Shown piece after piece: positions 32,865 to 43,189 of a stretch of 64,000 nt of DNA (the stretch's first letter is position 1; each line of letters opens with the position of its first letter). The stretch spans positions 62,001 to 126,000 of the forward strand of contig JAPZLL010000021.1 in assembly GCA_036250225.1 (NCBI GenBank). The letters run 5' to 3'. The notes under the pieces were generated by a model, which saw only the letters and a list, made by a program, of their open reading frames with translations, made no database searches and had not been told where the DNA came from. Source of the stretch: Cercophora sp. LCS_1 (lineage: Eukaryota > Ascomycota > Sordariomycetes > Sordariales > Lasiosphaeriaceae). A program made the position numbers and the translations under genes.

Positions 32865-33612
32865 GGGTAGCTACGAAAGAAACGAAGCAATTCAACGGGA
32901 AGTGGCTTAGAGCCGATGAACGTTGGTGTATGCGGTCCTACCAACTCGAGTCGGGACCACAGGTCAGACATGTTGATCAAGGCTTTCATTGACCTTGCTA
33001 TCTTCATCGCTACAATTTCTAAACTGACAGCAAGCCCGAAGAAAACACCACGCTGGCTGGCTCTTCAAGCATGAAAGGCCCAATATGGGACTCGTTGCCA
33101 CGCCGCGCCCTCAAGCTAGCGGCGATCTTCTTCATAGCCTCTTGGGTCTCTTATCTGATCCACCCCGATCGTCGTGAACCCTGTTGACCTCGCCCCCTCG
33201 CCATGCGCTGTGAATTGCCCACCAAGTCCCTGACAAAATAAACCGCAACACCAAAGGATCTAGGGTAGAGGGGCTCGCAGAATAGTCCCAGGCATGAAAA
33301 AATTTCTAGAGGCCTTAAAATATTATTTCCAGCCCTAGACTCTTTTCGTTATCCCTGTTAAAAACACACCAAAAGGTCTAGGATGGAGGGCTCCGAATAT
33401 TCCAAGGCATAGGAGGAAAAATCTAGAGGCCTTAAAATATCAATCCCAGCCCTGGACTCTTTTTTGGTTATCCCTGTTGAAAAATACGTCTACCCGTTCA
33501 TTCTGTTCCAAGCGGCATCAGGCGGATTTAGTGCGCGGGTTTTTTTTGTCACCAACTTGCCCACCTGCAGTGCTTCTTCCTTTAATTGGTTGTTCTGGTT
33601 GTTGTACTGCTC
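32865..33612. other. Convergent 3' region with tandem duplication
   Basis: About 750 nt between the ends of LSM7 and PAN3. No gene is visible. The right part (33251-33484) consists of two diverged copies of a 115-nt AT-richer unit, listed separately. Confidence 0.6.
33251..33484. repeat. Diverged tandem duplication, 115-nt unit x2
   Basis: Copy 1 spans about 33251-33364 and copy 2 about 33369-33484. Shared blocks include TCTAGAGGCCTTAAAATAT, a CCAGCCCTrGACTCTTTT block and GGTTATCCCTGTT. Differences are a mix of transitions and small indels, so this is an old duplication. The unit is AT-richer than its surroundings and has no coding frame. Confidence 0.85.
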
Positions 33613-35836
33613 CTAGACAGACCCATGTAGATTGCTGCCTCGGCTTCTCCCACCCTTGCATAGTTCCGTCCAGGCTCGTTCAAACATGGCTTTGAGCTCT
33701 CGGTACGTAACAACGAAGATGGTTTCGTTGTCACGGCTCGTGAGAAGCACCTGTTCCTCGACCCCAGCGTCGAACTTGTTAAGCGTTGTGTAAATGTGAG
33801 CAAGGGATATGACAGGCTTAGCCTCGTTGTCAACCTGATGGAAAACGTAATCCCTGAATATCTTCAACTGATAACGCTCTCCCGTTTCCGACCACAGCTG
33901 TCCATTAGGCATTACCTCGCCACGCTCGAGAATGGTGTTCAGCTTGGCCGTGATCCGGAACAATCGCGCGTTTTCTACCTCTTTCCACAGCTCCCAGGTA
34001 TCTTTGTCGCGGGCTTGTAGGTCCTGGTCGACTTCGTCCATCATGTGCATGGCAATGCCGCTGATAAAGTTGGCAATGTCCTTGTTCCCGCCGACATCGG
34101 GCTTGATGAGCCATTGGATGGCGTCTCGGAGGGCCTCGCCGTACTTGGTCTTGACAGTGTCAAGCATGACTGAGACGTTGAGATGCGACGTCGGTGTCAG
34201 GACCGCCAGGCTCAACATCAACTTGCCAAACTTGATCAGGTCCTCCTGCTGGAGCTCCTCGAGAGTCTTCGTCGTCACCCCATAATTGACAACGTCCAAA
34301 ATCGAGCAAGCGGCCAGCCGGATCCGGTTCTGTCCGGGTCCAGTGATGATGATCTTGCTAGCTTCGATGCTCCGGGCCGCCAGCTTCTTCGAGTGGATGA
34401 CCCTGAGCGCGTTGGCGATTTGGCACATGTAGGTCCACATGGTCGCTGGGGAGGGCGTGTTGATCAGCCTGACCCCGCGGCTAGAGTTGAATTGGGGGAA
34501 CCACTGCTCTTGGAGCGTCTTTGATAGCGGCCAAAAGTCGTATGCAAAGATGAGAGAACTGTCCCCGAACGCGCGCGTTGTGAAGATCTCGTGGACCGAC
34601 ACGATGCTCGCGTTGTTGATCTCCTTCCAGGCTTCGATAACATGCTTGATGGCCTGCGCATTGGTAAGACGGTAGCCTGATTTGGTCAGCACGCATTCAT
34701 CGTCTTGTTCAGACGCCGTACCTTCGAGACGTCTCAGCGCGTATTGGCGGCCATTGACGCTGCTTTGTGCTCGATAGATCCAGCTTGTGTGCCCGAATGA
34801 AGTGGCGCTCTTTCGTGGATTTGTATCTAGGGGGTGCAGCGTGTGCCACAGCTCGAGAGTGGGAAGCCTGTTATCTGGGGACGACTTAGTCTCATCAGGC
34901 ACGTCGGTCTCAGACATGGGGGACCTACTAGGCAACGTTTGCGTCATGGCGAACATCTTCTCGTGTATCTCTCTCCGAAGATCGGCCGACATGGCATAGT
35001 CGGCTGGGGTTCGTTGGTACTCGGCAAGGGTAAGGGGGGAGCTATTCACGGGTTGGTAGAGATGGACTCCCGGCAGCGTTACGGGCCCGGCATGAAACTG
35101 CTGGCCATAGTACGCATGCCCCGAGGATGTCATGCCCGCTTGATCACCGGCATAGGGGTTAAACTGGGTGCCTGCCGGGAGAGCATGCCCTATTTGGCTT
35201 ATACCCGAAAACGGGTCGTTGTTGAAAAGGCCGCCACTGTCTTGGGCTCCATTTGTGGAGGTCTGTGTCGTGTCAGCAGATGCTATGCCGAGTGAGCACC
35301 GGCTTACTGTATTCCCAAGGTCATAGTTTTGCGCCTGGGGAGTAAATTCTCGAATCTGTGTGGGATCGAATGCGCTCTTCCCGGTGGCTGTGGGGGTAGG
35401 TGTGCTGCTTGCGCCCCGGGGGGTAAACGGGGCGGCGCTTGCAGCCTGCGAGGAGAAAGTAGTCGGCTTTTTGCTATTCATGGCTGCGGACTGCTGGGTT
35501 GACGGGGTAAATGAGGGCGAGTCGACATTGAATGCCTTTGTGTTGCTGTTTCGGTCAGTCGTGGATCCCTGGAAAGGAAGGTGCAATGCTCACTTCTCCG
35601 GCTGTTGGGATGACTCCTTATCCTCGTCGTGGCTAAACGCGCAGCCATTGTTCTTGTAACGGCAGTAGCCATAGATCAGTACGTTGCGGCAAGGGGTATC
35701 TCTGCTTTCTGGACATGAGGGTCAGTGGCTCCGCCGAGGCCGGAGGCTGCGGGGAGGGAGACGCACCGCGACCTTTGGATCTGGGTGACCCAACCTGCCG
35801 GCGGAGGTCGTTGTTTGGATATCGCGTCGCAGCCAT
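33613..35836 (-). CDS. pan3: PAN3, PAN2-PAN3 deadenylase subunit
   Basis: Regulatory pseudokinase of the cytoplasmic poly(A) nuclease complex, which recruits Pan2 to poly(A)-binding protein. Exons on the minus strand: 35836-35767, 35708-35594 and 35545-33613. An in-frame 45-nt segment 35307-35263 (GTAAGC...CTGAC...CAG) is probably a fourth intron, giving 690 aa spliced or 705 aa if retained. The N-terminal CCCH finger is C30-x8-C39-x6-C46-x3-H50 (CRNVLIYGYC...CAFSH). A PAM2-like segment FNVDSPSFTP follows shortly after. The degenerate kinase domain starts near YALRRLEG and runs through SLIFAYDFWPLSKTL and SKKLAARSIEASKI, without a catalytic DFG. A coiled coil and the C-terminal knob (WELWKEVENARLFRITAKL to the end) follow. 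The start fits the conserved MAATRYPNNDLRRQVGSPRS. Confidence 0.95.
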
Positions 35837-36607
35837 GGTGGAGGAAGGAGGTCATGGAGGACTAGTTGGGGTCCCTTGGAGAGCTCTACTCTACAGCATC
35901 TAGCGCGCGTCGCATGTCAGCAGCGGCAGCGGTTGATCCAATGCACCCACGGTGAGGTTGCTTGGTCCAGAACACCTAGGCTAGGAAGGCGCTGATGCAG
36001 CTAATTGGAAACGGCGGCGCACCGACGAGGTCGACTCACTTGTATTTGGAAGTATTCTCCCATTCTTCGATCTGTACGGGCGATAAGGCGCCCATGGAAA
36101 TGCGGCGGGGAGCAGGGGCGGCGCGCGTGCTTCCAGGGTCCAATCCAATGGCGGGGTCGGGGCGAAACAAAGAGATCGCGTCGGCAGGAAGGGTCCGGAC
36201 CCCGTCCGCGGTCGGCAGGCCAAGTTGTTTGCTTTGATAGCTGCAAAGCGGCGACAAGTGTTGTCTTCAAAGCTGGAAGCGGCTCCTCAAGGTGCTGAAG
36301 AAACTGGAGGCTAATGCGGTGCGCCGCTCCAGGACAGCCTCGAGACGCACGGACCACCCACCAAGCCCCCCTGTCACGATGCAGCCCGATACGGTTAGCG
36401 ACATGCATTAGCGCCCCTTACAGCGCATATCATGGTTAAGGCCACGTCTGACCTCATGTCTTGACCTCGGTGGCTTGCATCTTCAACCACGAGCTTTCTC
36501 AACACAGCTGCGATTTTTAACCGAACACCAGGTTGCCTCCCATTCTTGGAGGAGTTTGCTTCGGACAACCCATTCCAAGCTGCCCGGCCGGCGTGGCCCG
36601 CGAGAAG
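35837..36607. promoter_or_regulatory. Bidirectional promoter PAN3 / UBX gene
   Basis: A 771-nt region between two divergent starts. No gene or repeat is seen. It must hold the promoters of both genes; I see no clear TATA box. Confidence 0.5.
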
Positions 36608-38184
36608 ATGGCCAGCTCCGCGGATCTTGATCTGAGCCAGCTCTCGGCGAGCCAGCAGGCAGCACTGCAGCAGTATACCGATGTCACCGGCCAGGATATC
36701 AAGGACGCGATCCCGCTGTTGGAGCGGTCACAGTGGAATGTGCAGGTTAGTTGACGGTTTGTGTGTATCCAGCTGGAGCTAACGTCTCGCAGATCGCGAT
36801 AGCCAAGTTCTTCGACGGCGAAGGCCCAGACCTGGTTGCGGAAGCCCAGGCTGCCCACAGCGCCCCATTTGCCTCAGCCCGACACGAAACCCTTCACGAA
36901 AGCTTATATGAGTCCGACCACCCCGTTCGAACGACCCGACCTCGAACAGAACTCGCCCCGCGAGTGGTTCCGCAGGTGCCAGTGGTGTATCGTCCCCCGT
37001 TCCTCCTGGCTGCCCTTTTTGCTCCTTTCCAGCTCGGATATAAGATTCTAGGCGGGGTTCTACGGCTGGCCCTGTACATATTCTCGTTTCTCCCGCAATC
37101 ACTACGACCACGAGCCGTTACATCGATTCGAAGGGGGTGGAGGGCCACAACCGAACGCCGTGTAACGAAGCCCAAGGAGACGGCCGAGCGGTTTCGGCGT
37201 GAGTTCGAGGAGGAGTATGGTGCACACGACCTGCAGTTCTTTGAAGGGGGACATGCGCAGGCGCTCGACACTGCGAAGCGAGATCTCAAGTTCCTCCTGA
37301 TCGTGTTGGTGTCGCCGGAACACGATGATACCGAGTCGTTTGTCAAGGAGACCCTGCTTGCGCCTGAAGTAGCAGCCTATCTCAACGACCCTGCAAACAA
37401 GATTATCGTATGGGGCGGCAACGTGCTGGACTCGGAGGCTTATCAGGTGGCCAACGAGTACATGTGCACAAAGTATCCGTTTTCGTGCCTTGTTTGCCTC
37501 ACGCCCAAGGAGGGCAGCACGCGGATGGGCATTGTGAAACGGCTGGCCGGACCCATGACCCCTGGGGCCTACCTTGCAGGGATTCGCAGCGCCATCGCCC
37601 GGTACGGCCCGGATCTGGAGAGCGTGCGGGCTGAGCGGGCAGCGCAGGACATGGCACGCAACCTGCGTTCAGAGCAAGACTCGGCATACGAACGGTCGCT
37701 GGCCCGGGATCGGGAGCGGGCGCGACAGAAGCGGGAAGCCGCCGCAGCCGCCGCAGCCGCGGAGAAGAAAGCTCTCGAAGAAGCGGCGGCCGCGGAGCGG
37801 ATGGCAGCACTCCGACAGCAATGGCGCAAGTGGCGAGCAACGACGATCGCCGCCGAGCCCGCGTCGGGTGTTCGTCTGGCGATCAACATGCCGGCATCAG
37901 CTGGCGGGGGCCGAGTCATCCGCAAGTTCTCGGGCGATGCCTCGATGGACGACCTCTACGCCTTTGTCGAGTGCTACGACCTCCTCGAAGCGCCAGAATC
38001 TCTAGAGGTCGAAAGAGCAGCACAACCGCATGGTTACGAACATCAGTACGGCTTCAAGATCTCGTCGGTTCTGCCACGAGAGACGTTTGAGCCGAGCAAA
38101 ACATCGACAATTGCCGAGAAGATGGGCAGGGGTGGCAGTCTCGTCGCTGAAGATGTGCTTGATGACGATGATGAGCAGGAGTAG
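36608..38184 (+). CDS. UBA-UAS-UBX protein (FAF2/Ubx2-type)
   Basis: ER and lipid-droplet adaptor that recruits Cdc48/p97 to ubiquitinated membrane proteins, 509 aa. Two exons: 36608-36745 and 36793-38184, intron GTTAGT...CTAAC...CAG. Residues 10-55 form a UBA-like domain (QYTDVTGQDIKDAIPLLERS). A Pro-broken hydrophobic hairpin lies at about 114-147 (PPFLLAALFAPFQLGYKIL...), typical of monotopic ER insertion. The thioredoxin-like UAS domain is at about 186-316. A long Arg/Ala/Glu coiled coil spans about 322-395, and the UBX fold is at about 400-490 with the p97-contact loop LPRETF. The tail is acidic (DDDDEQE). Order and length match human FAF2/UBXD8 and fungal Ubx2-class proteins. It shares a divergent promoter with PAN3. 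Confidence 0.9.
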
Positions 38185-39180
38185 AGGTTATTTGACGGGC
38201 ATGTACTCGGCTTTGTATTGTACACAAGGGCGGCGTTGGCAGAACGGATGGGACATGAGCATTTTCACCGGCGGGTTGGTGATGATAGGTTGGCCTTTTG
38301 CAGCGAGATTTGTGTTGATAGCGGGACAGTCCATAACGAGTACAACTTACATGCCAGCCACTCCGGTGACAACTCACAAGCTAGCTATCATCGGTCCCGC
38401 AGCGTCGAGGAGATTATGTAAACTTCCAAGGCCGGCTAGACGCTGTGCGGAAGGCCAAGGTTACCGTGGTGCGCCAAGGGACGGGACGAGTTCAGGTGGC
38501 AAGCAACAGCTGACGCCACCCTCTGGACGGCACTTTGGATGGCAGTCACAACTGAGTAGCTTGCGTGGAAGTCGAGGCTGTGCAGACTCTAGTATTCGTA
38601 TGCCCACCGCTGTCTCTGAGAACCAAGAGATCTGGGCGTCCGTTAGTTGAGATCGTCCCATGCTTCCCTCGGGTGAGGATACGCGCGGCACGGACAGATC
38701 CTGCAAGTCATAAAGCACCTGGCTGCCGGTGCAACAGCTGGAAGCTCGCAAGCACAATCCGATCCTTTTGGGCAATTTCGGTCCCGACAGTCGTCAGGTT
38801 ATCTGATAGGGCTATTCCGCCAAGACCTCGCAAGCGCCAGAAAGCCAAGACGACAACGCGCCCGGGGCACCCCATTCGCGGGGTCTAGCTATCAAGCACT
38901 TTACCCCGGATCTTCAAACGGGGCCGTTCCACGAAACAATTGAGGAACATCGAACGACGGGAGCAAAGACGACCAACGCCCCTCGCGTGCGCTTGTCGAA
39001 ACCAACAACTCCTCTTCTCTGCCTAGCGGTGACTCAGGTAGAGGTGCGGGCACAGCAGGATTTAGCCCACTCGCGAGATTAGTTCCTCTCCGACGTCGTT
39101 CCCGACCCCTCCGACAGCTTTAATACGGTGCGCCGGACCTTGCTTGTCGCACCCTGCGTTTGGGAGTGAACACAGACACG
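38185..39180. other. Intergenic, no gene seen
   Basis: About 1 kb between two plus-strand genes: 3' flank of the UBX gene and promoter of the Lsb5-like gene. No motif-bearing frame or repeat. Confidence 0.5.
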
Positions 39181-40789
39181 ATGAAGAGCTTGGGCTTGAA
39201 CAAGGTGCTGGGCACCATCAAGAGACGGCCAACCTTTGGTACGTGCGTCGGTCTACTATGCGACAGCACTACTAACACTACGTCGCGATAGGCAACAACA
39301 GCAGCGGCGAGGGCGCGGCTCCCAACCCGAATGGCGAGAGTCCCGAGGCTACCGCTTCGCGATGCGTGGTATGTCCCTCGGGCTCGATGACGACACGGTG
39401 CTGACGACGGGCGTTATAGAAGCAATTTTGCGAATCGGGGGGTAGCCACACGGTAGGTTGATACCGCCCGCCTTGCCTTTGCTGGGTTGAGACGGGACTA
39501 ACTGATGCTGACAGGGTGACGACATTACCTATCTACCCTACATCGTCGATGCCGCTGAATCCTCGCCCGCGGCGGCGGCAGAAGCAGCGCGCAACATCCG
39601 CAAGTTCCTGCAGCGCGACTACTGGAGCAAGCCGTCGTTCCAGTACAATGCGATCATGCTCATACGCATCCTGTCCGACAACCCAGGCGCCACCTTTACG
39701 CGGAACCTGGACAAGAAGTTTGTCGACGTCACAAAGGAGCTGCTGCGGTCTGGGCGCGACCCAAGCGTGCGGCAGATGCTGATGGAGACCCTGGACACGT
39801 TTGAGAACACCAAGGGCTACGATGAAGGGCTGGGCTTGATCATTGAGATGTGGAAGAAGGAGAAGGAGAAGGCTTACAAGGCCTACGGGGTAAGCAGCAG
39901 TTGAGCGAACATGGGCCATATGGGCCATACTGACCGAGACTAGGGTGTCCCTGAACCCGTCCCGCGGGTGCTCAACGCGCCTCCTTCGGACCGTCAGAAC
40001 CAGGAGTACTTTTCTCGCTCGCACAGCAACAGGAAGCTTCCCAACCCTGTTGAGCTCGCTAACCGGCTCGAAGAGGCACGGACATCGGCCAAGCTGCTGG
40101 AGCAAGTCGTGGGATGCACACCGCCGTCCGAGATTCTCGCCAATGACCTGATCAAGGAGTTTGCCGACCGCTGTCTAAGCGCATCGCGCAGCATCCAGGG
40201 CTACATGACGGCCGACCCGTCGCCGGACAACGATACCATGGAGAGCCTCATCGACACCAACGAGCAGCTGCAAAACGCCCTGAACCAGCACCAGCGCGCC
40301 GTGCTGCAGGCCAAGAAGCAACTCGGTCTTGGCGAGCGGTCGTCTACCTCCAGCCCGGCCGTCGGGCAGCCAGATCACGGCGGCCCCTGGCAAGCGTCGC
40401 CGACATCCGACTCGGAGTCGAACCGCGGTGTTCCCCCGCCGCTGCCAAGCCGAAAAGCGCTCGGGAGCGGAAAGGGCAAGGCCACAGAACCATGGGAAGG
40501 TCCTACCGCTGGCCCGTCAAGGTCAAACAACGGGACACCGCACAATGACGATGCGGATCCCTTTAGAGACCCAGTGCCGGAGTCGTCGTCTTCCAGGCAA
40601 GCGGACAACGGGCGGGAGCTCCCAAGACTGCCGTACGAGCCATTCCATCCCGGGTTCAGCCCCACACAGGGCAAGGAGACAGGCGGGAGCAGGGCAGACC
40701 CCGTGACGCCAGTGAGTGACGATGGGATTTATGACGACAGATACCAGGCGACGCCACCAAAGAAGTCGGAGCACGTTTACCGGTATTGA
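39181..40789 (+). CDS. VHS-GAT protein, Lsb5-like
   Basis: Endocytic and actin-patch adaptor related to yeast Lsb5, 462 aa. Five exons: 39181-39238, 39292-39368, 39420-39452, 39515-39889 and 39944-40789, with canonical introns; the third exon is only 33 nt. The VHS domain covers about residues 40-180 (YLPYIVDAAESSP; ARNIRKFLQRDYWSKPSFQY; LIRILSDNPG). The GAT three-helix domain, which binds Arf or ubiquitin, spans about 215-308 (NPVELANRLEEARTSAKLLE to QRAVLQAKKQLG). The C-terminal 150 residues are disordered, with Pro motifs (VPPPLPSRK) that could bind SH3 domains. It lacks the gamma-adaptin ear and clathrin box of GGA proteins, as Lsb5 does. The start at 39181 gives the usual short basic lead-in. 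Confidence 0.88.
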
Positions 40790-41124
40790 GTTTGAGGATG
40801 TTGGGCGCAGGTGCGTGTCGTTCGCCATGTATGTACGGTAATCAGGGGGTGGATAGGTAGGGCTGCACTCTATCTGGGCGGTCCCGTTTTGGTGTCAGCG
40901 ATCATTACATTCTTGCATTCGTGTCCGTTCCAATCTCCCGGCAACCGTGCCAGGTGCAAGGTTCTGTGTGGCGCCCACGAAGCCGATAGAATTCAACAGT
41001 CAAGCCGTTGTGCCGGTGGTGTGCCAGTATTCGAACCTTGATGAAAAGCAGATATATACCCTCCGCTGACCCTCCACGTAGGTAAGTTGATCACCCAGGA
41101 CCTGCGCTGCTGCACCATTGCACG
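40790..41124. other. Short intergenic, nothing seen
   Basis: About 335 nt between two plus-strand genes, holding the 3' flank of one and the promoter of the other (an AGATATATACC element lies at 41050-41060, 65-75 nt before the next ATG, and may act as a TATA box). Confidence 0.45.
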
Positions 41125-42902
41125 ATGGATCAAGCTCAGAGGAAAGAGCGGCCCAAACCCCCGCTGATGCGATTCCACAACGAACTGATGGATCTGATTT
41201 ATGAATTCTACCAGCTGACTGGCAAGAAGCCCGTCGCCCATGCTCAATCAGAGTTGACGGCGGGCTTCCACTATGACGAGCAGGTCTGGGCCCTGAATTG
41301 GAGATTGACATGCCGGCGTTTCGACGGTGTCGCCGTCCCACAACTGTTCAAACGCATCTTCATCACACCCCAGATCATCTCCAAGAAAGCTGAGCAAGGC
41401 TACCCCCTCACGCTATCCTACATTCGCAAACACACGCAAGTCGTGGTCCTCAACATTGCTAGGCTCGACCAAGCACGGGCGAGGGCCCTTGTTGACAGCA
41501 TAGACGACCTGAAATCCATCCGGTGATGTCTTTTGGTTTGTTTCTTGGCGGCATGTCATCTAACATCTGCAGGTTCGTGTCTTTCATGCCCCGGAACGAG
41601 TGCTGGTCCGACGACATGCACCAGGCGCTCGATCACTGGCACTCCTCGATACCACGGAGCGCGCCGCTAGCGGCTATAGAGCAAAGTGTAGATGGCTTTG
41701 TCCCCGATTTCTGGAAACCGGGCCAGTTGCGTCAGAAACCGAAACTCATCGTCGGGGACAACCTGCTGTTTGGGCGCACCCCTCGCCTCCATTTGCCGGC
41801 TCTGCTCATGCCCTTCGCCTACCACGGCGCGGCAAACTTGGTCAGTCTCACTGTGCAGCAAATTTCCTTGAAGAAGCATATGCGCTTGGTGATGGGCCTG
41901 CTCTTGCGTGCCCGAGCCCTGAAGGAGCTGGCGGTGGCCACGCTGACGCCGATGGCTTTCCAACTGGAAGAGGGCGGGCGATTCCCTCCTCTTGAGAGCC
42001 TGAAGCTCACTGGCCACTACAACTGGTCTCACGACGCCCAGCAGGTTGCCGCACACTGGGACTTTGGGCAACTCAAGGAGCTCGATTTCTCTGGCCGATC
42101 TGTGGACGCCTTCCTCTCCACCATCCCACTCCGAGCCTTTGCCAACCTTCAAGTGCTCGTTCTCAATCCGTGCCCGAACGGCTGCGGGCGTCTCGCCAGC
42201 TTGATAGGGAACCACGCCAAGCAGTTGAAACGCCTGGGGCTGACACTTCCGGGTCCGGTGGATGATGGGCTGGGTGCCGAACTCTGGAATCAGTATCGCG
42301 ACCATGTACTGCCAGCAATCTCGAGACACAAAGAAACCCTGGAAACCCTCGCTCTCGATGGACCTTACATTGACGTCATTGCAGGGACCAGGGTTGGCCG
42401 GTTGGTTGCCATGGGCTGCGAGCTGACGGGGTTGAGAACATTACGCATCAGCCTTGGCATATGCATGCCAGACTTTGAGGGACAGCAATCACCCCTGGGA
42501 TCTATCTTCGACGAGCTCGCGTACGTCCCCGGGTATTTCCCCGCGTACCTCCCCGCACTTCGCCACTTCGAGATGGCCATCTACAACGGAGAAATGGTGG
42601 AACAGCAACACCCTGACAGGGCGGGAGTGCTAGTGCCCCCCTCTGCTCAGATGCTTAAAATGCACCAAAAGGTGGCAGATCGCATCCTGCCGTACCTCGC
42701 TGCTCGGAGAGAGAGTGAGGGTTTGCCCAAGCTGTACGTATCGTATCTTTCCATCTACTTGCATAAGCTAATAAGACTCAACAGGTCTCGTCTAAGGGCG
42801 GAGTTTGTGGGAGCCTTCAGTCTGCGGATTGCAAGCACGTACGAATTTGACTACGAAACCAACATGGCCAGCAAGCCCCAGCCTACGGAGGGAGACTATT
42901 GA
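41125..42902 (+). CDS. F-box-like / leucine-rich protein
   Basis: Uncharacterised 558-aa protein. Three exons: 41125-41522, 41573-42733 and 42785-42902. The last intron (51 nt, GTACGT...CTAAT...CAG) is in frame, so a 575-aa retained form is also open. The N-terminus has an F-box-like lead (FHNELMDLIYEFYQL) and later WRLTCRRFDGVAVPQLFKRIFIT, the pattern of fungal F-box proteins in which the motif precedes a leucine-rich region. The central part contains repeated hydrophobic strands (LKELDFSGRS, LQVLVLNPCP, LKRLGLTLPG, LETLALDGPY), consistent with irregular leucine-rich repeats. Such proteins usually act as substrate receptors of SCF ubiquitin ligases; this role is inferred. No closer relative is recognised. 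Confidence 0.72.
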
Positions 42903-42976
42903 GTAGCAACTGCGGCAACCCCCATTGCTCAGCATCTGCTCGCCCGCCGTGAGAATCCCCGGGGGCTTCCGGTCTT

Positions 42977-43189
42977 ATGTCCACTTTGCTGGAGCCACCC
43001 GTCACGATGCTGATCACGGCGATCATGAAACGATACAGGGGCCGCGGCGGGCCCATCCACCCAGTTTTGGTCCCGGTAACATTGGTGGCCCTATGCGTTC
43101 TGGGGTTTGGCTATACTCGCATGGGCGGCTTTTGGCAAGGCGTTTCCGCGCTTTTGTATGCGGTGAGAAACTTTGATACTCGACCGTAG
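42977..43189 (+). CDS. Possible 70-aa single-pass membrane protein
   Basis: ATG-started frame just downstream of the F-box gene. A hydrophobic segment HPVLVPVTLVALCVLGFGY could span a membrane; flanks are basic (MKRYRGRGG) and mixed. It resembles the size and layout of small mitochondrial or ER membrane subunits but matches none I can name. No promoter element or intron supports it, so it may be a chance frame in the F-box 3' flank. Confidence 0.25.
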   Translation: MSTLLEPPVTMLITAIMKRYRGRGGPIHPVLVPVTLVALCVLGFGYTRMGGFWQGVSALLYAVRNFDTRP

